NCBI RefSeq assembly: GCF_902459765.1
Contig: NZ_CABPSP010000001.1
Coordinates: 248,001 to 312,000, forward strand
DNA length: 64,000 nucleotides
Direction: 5' to 3'
Source of the DNA: Pandoraea anapnoica
Lineage (GTDB): Bacteria > Pseudomonadota > Gammaproteobacteria > Burkholderiales > Burkholderiaceae
The notes beneath the pieces are model-generated. The model ran no database searches. It was given only the letters and a program-made list of their open reading frames with translations, and was not told where the DNA came from. Made by a program: the position numbers and the translations under genes. Positions 48,309 to 55,674 of this stretch are shown here, one piece after another. Positions within the stretch are counted from its first letter, which is position 1; each line of letters opens with the position of its first letter.

Positions 48309-48422
48309 CGGTGTGGAACCAGGGGTCGTAAGCGCGAAGTCTGCGCAGTGCGAATGCGAAGGTGGAAGCAGGGTTGAATCACGGCTAAATCTCGATTGAA
48401 GGACGGCGATCAGGAGGGACAT

Positions 48423-49469
48423 GTGACGTGTCATTGGCTTGCGCCCGATTTGACGATGAGTGCCCCGGACTACCGGGCGTTGCTGAGTGCGGCGCTGTCG
48501 TTCAAGCGTCGATATCCCCTGCACACCGAGGGGGCGCTTCGTGACAGGACGATCTACTTTCTCTTCTACAACGCGTCGCTGCGCACGCGTAGCAGCTTCC
48601 AGACGGGACTGGCGAGATTGGGGGGGAACGCCATCGTCCTGGATCCACACACGGGGATTTATACGCCGGCGCTTCCTGACGCGGAGATCCCCTACACGAC
48701 GGAGCGTGTGGCCGACGTCGCGCGGGTGCTGTCGTCTTACGGCGACGCGATAGCGATTCGCATGTACGGCGCCCCCGCTGGCTGGGTGTACGGCGCGGCG
48801 CACCGGCATCTCGAAGCGTTCGCCGAGTGGAGCAAGGTGCCGGTCATCAACATGGAGTGCGACCGGTTTCATCCGTGTCAGGCGCTCGCGGATGTCATGA
48901 CGCTACGTGAACAACTGGACGGACTCACCGGGCGCAAGCTGTGTATCAGCTGGGCTTATTCGGGAAGTTGGCATAAACCTGTGGCGGTGCCGCAAAGTCT
49001 GTTGCTCGCCGCCGTCAAGACAGGGATGGACGTGACGCTCGCCTATCCACCGCCGTTCGCACTCGACTCTCAGGTCATGGCGGCCGCCGCGCAGTTTGCC
49101 GGGCAGACGGGGGCGCGAGTTCGCGTGACGCATGATTTGCGCGATGGCGTGACCGACGCGCACGCCGTCTACGCCAAGTCGTGGTGCAGCCTCAATCACT
49201 TGCCGAAACACTCGGGAGAGGGCGTCGACGAAACGGGCATGCGGGCGGCCTTCGAACGGCATCGAGATTGGTGCGTGGACACAGACATCATGCGGCTGGC
49301 CGAGCCGAATGCTGGCTATCTCCACTGCTTGCCGGTGGACCGGGGACAGGAGGTGTCGGATGACGTCGTGGAAAGCCCGGCGTCGTGGGTGTTCCAACAA
49401 GCAGCCAACCGGCTGCATGCGCAAAACGCCGTAATGGCGCATCTGTTGAATCCGGGGAGTCTAACTTGA
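48423..49469 (+). CDS. carbamoyltransferase of the N-acetylornithine type
   Basis: A 348-residue aspartate/ornithine carbamoyltransferase-fold protein. The carbamoyl-phosphate site has SLRTR (52-56) and FHPCQALAD; HCLP is near the C-terminus. The second-substrate region reads YAKSWCS and ISWAYS-KP, like N-acetylornithine carbamoyltransferase and unlike ornithine enzymes, which carry an SMG loop. The GTG start at 48423 has a perfect AGGAGG site 5 bases away; a TTG 27 bases upstream is unlikely. VioL-type enzymes carbamoylating diaminopropionate give a precedent for ureidoalanine formation here. The 114-base gap before it is the longest in the operon. Confidence 0.83.
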   Translation: MTCHWLAPDLTMSAPDYRALLSAALSFKRRYPLHTEGALRDRTIYFLFYNASLRTRSSFQTGLARLGGNAIVLDPHTGIYTPALPDAEIPYTTERVADVARVLSSYGDAIAIRMYGAPAGWVYGAAHRHLEAFAEWSKVPVINMECDRFHPCQALADVMTLREQLDGLTGRKLCISWAYSGSWHKPVAVPQSLLLAAVKTGMDVTLAYPPPFALDSQVMAAAAQFAGQTGARVRVTHDLRDGVTDAHAVYAKSWCSLNHLPKHSGEGVDETGMRAAFERHRDWCVDTDIMRLAEPNAGYLHCLPVDRGQEVSDDVVESPASWVFQQAANRLHAQNAVMAHLLNPGSLT

Positions 49470-50737
49470 CGCCGTCGTTCTCTTATCGCTATACCTGCGT
49501 GCGCTGCGCGACCCCGCAGGCATGGGGGGCGATTCGCTATCGATGCCACGTGTGTGGTCAGAACTTGCGAATCCAGCGCAAGGCGGATGCAGACTCGCCG
49601 TCGGCGATGGATATCGTGACGATGTTCCGGGAAAGTGAAACGGAAGGCATGTGGCGGTACGTCGCCTTGTTACCCGTCGAAGCGCATTGGGGCAGCCGCC
49701 TACGTGTCGGCGGAACCCCCTTGATCGATTGCGGGGACGACGGCGGCGTCCTGCTTCGGATCAAGGACGAAGCGCGCAATCCCAGCGGCTCGCTCAAGGA
49801 CCGGGCCACCGAGCTGGTGCTGGCTGTCGCAAAACGCGCCGGGTGCGAGGGGGCGGTGACGGCCTCGACCGGCAACGCCGGGGCGTCGCTTGCGTGCATC
49901 GCCGCCGCGCAGGCAATGGCGGCAACGGTCGTGGTGCCCGCCAGTACGCCCTTCGCGAAGCTTGCGCAGATTCGAGCGTACGGCGCGAACGTCTGCGAGA
50001 TCGGGGGCACTTATGACGACGCCTTTGAGATTGCCGAACGCATGGCCGACGACGCACTCGTGTGTTGTCGGAACACTGGCGTGAATCCGTTCACGCGTGA
50101 GGGCAAGAAGACATGTGCCTACGAGATCGCCGAAGCGATGGCCTGGCGTGTCCCCGACTGGGTCATCGTACCGACGGGCGACGGCAATATTCTGTCGGGC
50201 ATCGCGGCGGGATTTCTCGACTTGTTTGCGCTGGGTATCACCTCGGCAATTCCGCGCCTGATGGCCGCACAGGCCAACAGCGCCGACAGCATCTCGCGCG
50301 ACTGGACGACGCACGACGAGACCGCGGCGTTGCCGGTGTCGCCCACTGCCGTTACGCCGAACACGGTGGCCGACAGTCTTTCGGTCAGCCGACCGCGGGA
50401 CCACTTTGCTGCGCTGCACGCCCTCAGAGCCACGCGCGGCACCTGTGTGGTGGTGAACGATGAGTGCATCGCTGCCGCGTCGCGTACGCTCGCACAGCGT
50501 TTCGGTCTTTGGTATGAACCGTCGACGGCGGCAGGCTACGCCGCGTTGCAAGCGAGTCTCACCAGTGGGCGTATCCATAAGGGGGCGGAAGTGGTGTTGC
50601 TTGGCACCGGCAGCGGACTGAAATCACCGCAATGCTTCGATGACGTGACCCGGCCACCGGCTTGCACGTTGGCGGTGCTGCCGGAGGGACATGCGCCGGG
50701 CGACCACGGTCCGTTGCATCGTGGGGCATGCCCATGA
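49466..50737 (+). CDS. threonine-synthase-like PLP enzyme with zinc ribbon
   Basis: A 423-residue fold-type II PLP enzyme. An N-terminal zinc ribbon has two CxxC pairs (Cys11/14, Cys27/30), as in the archaeal/mycobacterial-type threonine synthases. The PLP lysine is Lys111 in NPSGSLKDRAT, followed by STGNAGASLA. The start is a TTG at 49466 overlapping the carbamoyltransferase stop (TTGA), with GGGGAG upstream. Within this operon it may perform a beta- or gamma-replacement on a phosphorylated amino acid or a modified diaminopropionate. Real threonine synthase activity is possible but would be odd here. Confidence 0.82.
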   Translation: MTPSFSYRYTCVRCATPQAWGAIRYRCHVCGQNLRIQRKADADSPSAMDIVTMFRESETEGMWRYVALLPVEAHWGSRLRVGGTPLIDCGDDGGVLLRIKDEARNPSGSLKDRATELVLAVAKRAGCEGAVTASTGNAGASLACIAAAQAMAATVVVPASTPFAKLAQIRAYGANVCEIGGTYDDAFEIAERMADDALVCCRNTGVNPFTREGKKTCAYEIAEAMAWRVPDWVIVPTGDGNILSGIAAGFLDLFALGITSAIPRLMAAQANSADSISRDWTTHDETAALPVSPTAVTPNTVADSLSVSRPRDHFAALHALRATRGTCVVVNDECIAAASRTLAQRFGLWYEPSTAAGYAALQASLTSGRIHKGAEVVLLGTGSGLKSPQCFDDVTRPPACTLAVLPEGHAPGDHGPLHRGACP

Positions 50738-51702
50738 GCGCGATGCCGGGCATGGACGTCATCGTCGTAGGCGCGGGTGTGAGCGGCCTGACGACGGCAG
50801 TGGCGATGTCACTCGCAGGTCGTCGCGTCGCCATTTTCGCGGCTGAGGGGCCATCGCAAACGACGTCGGCGTTGGCGGCGGCGATCTGGCATCCGTTCTA
50901 TCAGGCCCCGGATCTCGTCTATCTCTCTCGCGCGCGGCACACGTATGCAGCGATGCATCGATTGTCGTCGGATGCATCGTCCGGGGTGAGCATGAGGCCA
51001 TTGACCGAATATTTTCGACGCGACGCTGGCGTGCCCTGGTGGGCAGAATGCGCCAGCGGTCTGTGTCGGGTACCCCAGGCGCGTGTGCCATCGCGCTTCG
51101 CCTGCGCGTACCGCATGGACGTGCCGGTCGCCGTCGCCACGACTTACCTGCGTTATCTGATGAACATGTTCCTTGAACTTGGTGGCCGGTTCGTGCTGCG
51201 CCGCATCGAGGATCCTGCTGCGTTGCTCGACGAGGTAGAGATCGTAGTGAATTGCTGCGGCTTCGGCAGCCGCCAATTCGGCGACAACGCCCTGTCGCTG
51301 TCGCGGGCCGTTGTGTTGCGTGCCGCGCGTGACGACGCTGTGCAAGGATGTTTCATCGATGACTCGGATCCTTTCGCGCCGACGTACATCGTCGAGCGCG
51401 ACGACGACATCGTACTCGGCGGTACGGCAGAACCCGACCTGACATCCACGGTCATCGGGCAACACCAGATCGATGACGTCGTTCATCGCTGCACACGACT
51501 TTGCGAGGGCGTTGCGGCCCTGCGTGTCATCGATGCGCGCGTCGGGTTTCGACCGATGCGTCATTCTCCACGAGTTGTCAGGGACGAGCGTAACGCGCGC
51601 TTACTGCACAACTATGGACACGGAGGTGGAGGCTTCACCTTGTCATGGGGATGCGCGAACGACATCGTTCGACTCGCGGGCGAGGTGCCGAGCGAAGCGT
51701 GA
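50734..51702 (+). CDS. D-amino-acid-oxidase-family FAD oxidoreductase
   Basis: A 322-residue flavoprotein. The dinucleotide loop is VIVVGAGVSGL (about 9-19); a late HNYGHGGGGFTLSWGCA segment is the DAO signature. It likely oxidises a C-N bond of an amino acid to an imine, producing hydrogen peroxide, or dehydrogenates a pathway intermediate. The ATG at 50734 overlaps the upstream stop (ATGA); an ATG 6 bases earlier is too close to the ribosome site. Substrate unknown. Confidence 0.82.
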   Translation: MSAMPGMDVIVVGAGVSGLTTAVAMSLAGRRVAIFAAEGPSQTTSALAAAIWHPFYQAPDLVYLSRARHTYAAMHRLSSDASSGVSMRPLTEYFRRDAGVPWWAECASGLCRVPQARVPSRFACAYRMDVPVAVATTYLRYLMNMFLELGGRFVLRRIEDPAALLDEVEIVVNCCGFGSRQFGDNALSLSRAVVLRAARDDAVQGCFIDDSDPFAPTYIVERDDDIVLGGTAEPDLTSTVIGQHQIDDVVHRCTRLCEGVAALRVIDARVGFRPMRHSPRVVRDERNARLLHNYGHGGGGFTLSWGCANDIVRLAGEVPSEA

Positions 51703-51759
51703 GCACTCTCGCACCGTGCTTGTCACGCACGATTCAATGCAACCGTGTAAGGAGACCCG

Positions 51760-52404
51760 ATGGAACTGGATCCGGCGACGCTGGACGAGGCGCGCATCTA
51801 CAACTTCATGATGAGCACGATTCTCCCGCGTCCGATTGCGTGGGTGAGTACGGTCGATGCGCTGGGGCGATCGAACCTCGCGCCGTACGCGTACTTCATG
51901 GGCGTGTGCTGTGTGCCGATGACGGTGCTGTTCTGTCCTGTGGTGCCGCCGCAGCCGAGACGAAAGAAAGATACGCTGCACAACGTCGAGGCGGTGCCGG
52001 AGTTCGTCGTGAATGTGGCGAGCACCTCTTGCATCGATGCCGTGAATCTCTCGGCCGCGCCTTTGCCACCCGGGGAGTCGGAATTCGACCTCACGGGCAT
52101 GACGCCGGTGCCGTCTGCGCGTGTGCGGCCCCCGCGCGTTCGGGAGGCGTCCGTCGCCTTCGAGTGCGAGGTGCGCGACATCATCGAGATCAGCGCTGCC
52201 CCCGGCGGCGGATGGGTTGTGCTCGGCACGGTACTCGCCGCGCACGTAGACGACGCGCTGCTCGATCCCGTCACCTGTCATGTCGACCTGCATGCCCTCA
52301 GCCCGGTGGGGCGTCTTGGCGGTGGCTCGTTCGTGAATGCCGCTACCGATACGTTCACGTTGACACGCTACAAGACGCTTGCCGATCTTGCGTCGCGAAA
52401 GTGA
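51760..52404 (+). CDS. flavin-reductase-like FMN-binding protein
   Basis: A 214-residue protein of the flavin reductase-like (DIM6/NTAB) domain family: STILPRPIAWVSTVDALG at the N-terminus, a cofactor-contacting YFMGVCCVPM segment and a C-terminal GRLGGGSF. Relatives reduce FMN or act on flavin-linked substrates. It has a clear AAGGAG ribosome site. It closes the operon and overlaps the convergent luxR-type gene by 50 bases. It may supply electrons to the AurF-like enzyme or act on the product. Confidence 0.78.
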   Translation: MELDPATLDEARIYNFMMSTILPRPIAWVSTVDALGRSNLAPYAYFMGVCCVPMTVLFCPVVPPQPRRKKDTLHNVEAVPEFVVNVASTSCIDAVNLSAAPLPPGESEFDLTGMTPVPSARVRPPRVREASVAFECEVRDIIEISAAPGGGWVVLGTVLAAHVDDALLDPVTCHVDLHALSPVGRLGGGSFVNAATDTFTLTRYKTLADLASRK

Positions 52405-53269
52405 TCTCCCTGACCTTCGCGTGCTGCGGCAACGCGACATCGTCGAGTAGTCCGTAGTCGCTTGCCATCTTCGCGGCGCGATGGCGGCTCGATACGTCGA
52501 ACTTGCGCATGGCGCTACGCAGATGGAAGACGACGCCATGTTCGGAGAGCGTGAGGATGCGACCAATTTCCCACGACGTCTTGCCGCACGCCACCCATCT
52601 CAAGCACTCGCGCTCGCGCGGCGTCAGTGCTGGCGCATAGAGACGGGCCGCATCGCACTGCACGATACGCCACACGGCTTCGTGCACATGGGCCGCGAGC
52701 ACGACGCCGGCATGCGACGCCCACACATGTGCGCTCGAATCGCCGACGTCATGCGTTGGCCGCGCGTAGTAGCGTGCATCGTGGCGACCCTGAGGCTGTG
52801 CGTGATGCTGTGCCGACGGGCGAGCGCAATGCGCGGGGCGTCTCGGTGACGACAGACTCAATGTGCCAGATGCCCCCGATGGCGTGAAGACCGGATACGT
52901 GATGCCGAAGCGCAACCCGGCGGCGCGCTGTTCGTCGAGCAATTGTCGGGCCTCGGCGGACGCGTACAACCCGGCCGTCCATTCCACCGGTGTGAGCTGC
53001 CGGGCAGCGAGCGAGAGGACAGGGTCGACGGCGTCGTAGCGTTGCGCGTCATAACGTTGCTGCCACACACGGGGCAGATTGCCGAGGCGCGGTGTTGCGA
53101 AACGGCCATCGGGCAATGCGAAGTGGCCGCGATAGCTGAAGTAGCGCTGGCCGAGCGCGCTGCAAAGCGAGGGGAGCAGCGTGTGGAGGGCGTCGAAGCC
53201 GGTGGCGTCCTGCAGGGCGCTCAGACCGTCGGCAAACGAGCGAGGAGAGAGAAGGCGCGTGGCTCGCAT
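52355..53269 (-). CDS. LuxR-family quorum-sensing regulator, solo
   Basis: A 304-residue LuxR-type regulator. The N-terminal autoinducer domain keeps the invariant pocket residues: Trp69, Tyr73, Asp82, Pro83 and Trp97, with the same spacing as TraR Trp57, Tyr61, Asp70, Pro71 and Trp85, and a Gly in GLRFG. The C-terminal GerE helix-turn-helix starts LTPRERECLRW. About 50 extra residues, rich in His, Arg and Pro, lie between the domains. The ATG at 53269 begins the homology; its ribosome site is poor. No luxI gene is nearby. It probably controls the operon it faces. Confidence 0.83.
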   Translation of the reverse strand: MRATRLLSPRSFADGLSALQDATGFDALHTLLPSLCSALGQRYFSYRGHFALPDGRFATPRLGNLPRVWQQRYDAQRYDAVDPVLSLAARQLTPVEWTAGLYASAEARQLLDEQRAAGLRFGITYPVFTPSGASGTLSLSSPRRPAHCARPSAQHHAQPQGRHDARYYARPTHDVGDSSAHVWASHAGVVLAAHVHEAVWRIVQCDAARLYAPALTPRERECLRWVACGKTSWEIGRILTLSEHGVVFHLRSAMRKFDVSSRHRAAKMASDYGLLDDVALPQHAKVREITFATQDRQASCSVST

Positions 53270-53887
53270 GGCAAAGCGATGTAGGGAACATGTTTCGCTT
53301 GTAGCATGCGTCTGATGGCAGTGCGCATCGCGCTTCGCTGCAACGTGCGTGGTCCGTGAGTCGCGATGCCAAAGCGACACCGGGTGAAAGCTCGGGGCAA
53401 AGTCCCTTGATGACGCGGTGTCGCCACAGTATCGAGGCCTCGGACGAGGGCGCGACATAACGTCGCACGCGAAATCCGGCACAGCGCCTACTGTTGATGG
53501 ATATCGGACGAATCCCGCATCGCAACGAAGCCCTCGATGCGAAGACGAGGTGGTGACGAGTCGCTGACGTGTCGTTCGAATGTGTCGGTTGGCAGGGTAT
53601 TCAGGACACCGCAACGAGTCGCCGTGTGTTGCAATGTGTCAAACGTGCGACGCATAGGGAGTATCCCGTAGTCGCTCGGCCGTTGGGATTTTCGGCTAGG
53701 GGAATAACCGGATTTCCCTTTTGCATCAATGAGTTCAGGAGGATGCTATGGCGCGCCAAATACTCGGTATCAATGTTGTCGCTTCGAGAATGCGCGTTCT
53801 ATAATGCGGCAGTTTGTCGCGGCCCGGACGCAACTAGTTCCCGGCCGTCGGACATGAAAGACCCAAAATGCCCCACGGGTGACGGCG
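53270..53887. other. 618-base gap between the luxR-type gene and DUF2244 gene
   Basis: Apart from the sigma-70 promoter at 53776-53805 I see no gene. A 127-codon open frame (53569-53949) overlaps the next gene and looks like chance. The left part should hold the promoter of the luxR-type gene; no full lux box was seen. This gap is the right-hand junction of the biosynthetic island. Confidence 0.5.
53776..53805 (+). promoter_or_regulatory. sigma-70 promoter before the oxidase operon
   Basis: TTGTCG and the perfect -10 TATAAT are 18 bases apart. Transcription would start near 53812, about 75 bases before the DUF2244 start. Confidence 0.65.
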
Positions 53888-54367
53888 ATGCTCGCAGCCT
53901 CTTCTTCCGAGACCGGAAACGGTTCGGCGATGAAGGAATGGACGCATAAGCGCAACTGCGCGATATCGCCGCGCCAGTTTGTCCTGTTCTACCTGTCGTT
54001 GGCCGCCGTCTCACTGGGTGTTGCCTTGATTGCGGCGTGGCGCGGTGGGTGGTTGGTCTTGCCGTTCACAGGCCTGGACTTGCTCGTGGTGGGCGTTGCG
54101 TTCGTCATTCATGCCCGGCATGCCACAGATTACGAGGTCATTCGGTTGTCGCCCGTGAGCCTTGTGGTCGAGCAACGTTCAGCACAGAGGTTGACGCAGT
54201 TCGAGTTCAATCCCCGCTGGGTACGCATCGACATCGAGAAGCCGCCGCGAATGCGCATCGTCTTGCGCTCGGGTAGTCGCTCGGTCACTGTCGGTGCCTA
54301 TCTTGCGCCGCATCGCCGCGAAACGTTTGCGCGCGAGCTGCGCCGTTGTCTTGCCCAACAGGCCTGA
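53888..54367 (+). CDS. DUF2244 membrane protein
   Basis: A 159-residue protein with two adjacent helices (about residues 35-75) after a KRNCAISPRQFVLFY segment, and a soluble C-terminal part, matching DUF2244. It is commonly found ahead of cytochrome c oxidase genes. The start may be this ATG, a GTG 9 bases upstream or the ATG at 53930. Function unknown; context suggests oxidase biogenesis. Confidence 0.75.
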   Translation: MLAASSSETGNGSAMKEWTHKRNCAISPRQFVLFYLSLAAVSLGVALIAAWRGGWLVLPFTGLDLLVVGVAFVIHARHATDYEVIRLSPVSLVVEQRSAQRLTQFEFNPRWVRIDIEKPPRMRIVLRSGSRSVTVGAYLAPHRRETFARELRRCLAQQA

Positions 54368-54410
54368 GAGAGATGGAGACGATCTCGGGCGACCGCCAGG
54401 GAGGATTTGG

Positions 54411-55640
54411 ATGGTAATTTTGGGTAAGGAAGCTATGAAAAAAACGAAACACGCCTTGGCGGCTTTCCTTGCGGGCGCCTCACTGCTCGCCGGTGCTCCG
54501 GCTATCGCGGCGGGCGTCACAGACATGCCGGGGGGGCCGGCCGTCAACGAGCTCAACTTCCAGCCGCCGGTCACGAAACTCGCGCAAGAGCTTCACAGCC
54601 TGCACACCATGATGCTGATCATCTGTCTGGTGATCTTCATCGCTGTGTTCGGCGTGATGTTCTACTCGATCATCAAGCACCGCAAATCCAAGGGCCATCA
54701 GCCTGCGAATTTCCATGAAAGCACCACGGTCGAGGTGATCTGGACGGTCGTGCCGTTCATCATTGTGATTCTGATGGCGTTGCCCGCGACAAAGACCGTC
54801 GTGGCCATGAAGGACACCACCAACGCCGATATCACCATCAAGGTGACCGGCTATCAGTGGAAGTGGGGCTACGACTACCTGAAAGGCGAAGGCGAGGGCA
54901 TCAAGTTCCTCTCGACGCTCACCACGCCGCGCAGCCAGATCGACGGCACGGCGCCGAAGAGCAACACGTACTTGCAGGAAGTCGACAACCCGATGGTCGT
55001 GCCGGTCAATAAGAAGGTGCGTCTGATCACCACGGCCAACGATGTCATCCACTCGTTCTACGTGCCTGCGTTCGGTATCAAGCAGGACGCCATTCCGGGC
55101 TTCGTGCGCGACACGTGGTTCAAGGCGGAGAAGGTTGGCGAGTACCGTGGCTTCTGTACCGAGCTGTGCGGTAAGGAGCACGCGTTCATGCCGGTCGTGG
55201 TGAAGGTGGTCTCGGAAGACGATTACAACAAGTGGGTCGACACGCAGAAGAAGCAGATGGCGGCCTCGGCGGACGATCCGAACAAGACCTACACCGTGCA
55301 GGAACTGATGGAGCGCGGCCAGAAGGTCTACGCCTCGAATTGCGCGGTGTGCCACCAGCCGAACGGCAAGGGCGGCGGTGCATTCCCGGCGCTTGATGGC
55401 GGCAAGATCGTGACGGGCCCGGTGGCCGATCACATCAGCATCGTGCTGCATGGCAAGAATGCGATGCCGAACTGGTCGCATCTGAACGATGTGGAGCTTG
55501 CGGCCGTCATCACGTTCGAGCGCAACTCGTGGAGCAACAAGACCGGCGACGTGATTCAGCCGGCACAGGTGCGCGAAGCACGCGGTAACAAGTCGGCGAA
55601 TGCCGCCGGTGCCGCCGCCGACGCAGCGAAGAACAGTTAA
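54411..55640 (+). CDS. ctaC: cytochrome c oxidase subunit II with fused cytochrome c
   Basis: A 409-residue subunit II (CoxB). After a signal peptide come two helices, then the CuA domain with FCTELCGKEHAFM, and a C-terminal cytochrome c domain with the heme motif CAVCH near residue 312. CuA takes electrons from cytochrome c and passes them to heme a in subunit I. The start at 54411 has a GGGAGG site; the ATG at 54435, also with a good site, would only shorten the signal. Confidence 0.94.
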   Translation: MVILGKEAMKKTKHALAAFLAGASLLAGAPAIAAGVTDMPGGPAVNELNFQPPVTKLAQELHSLHTMMLIICLVIFIAVFGVMFYSIIKHRKSKGHQPANFHESTTVEVIWTVVPFIIVILMALPATKTVVAMKDTTNADITIKVTGYQWKWGYDYLKGEGEGIKFLSTLTTPRSQIDGTAPKSNTYLQEVDNPMVVPVNKKVRLITTANDVIHSFYVPAFGIKQDAIPGFVRDTWFKAEKVGEYRGFCTELCGKEHAFMPVVVKVVSEDDYNKWVDTQKKQMAASADDPNKTYTVQELMERGQKVYASNCAVCHQPNGKGGGAFPALDGGKIVTGPVADHISIVLHGKNAMPNWSHLNDVELAAVITFERNSWSNKTGDVIQPAQVREARGNKSANAAGAAADAAKNS

Positions 55641-55674
55641 GTCGTTCGACCAGTTCGAAGCAAGGAGATTGGGT

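Noticed and set aside
53569-53949. 127-codon open frame before the DUF2244 gene
   Set aside because: It spans a good sigma-70 promoter, overlaps the next gene and has no family-like sequence.
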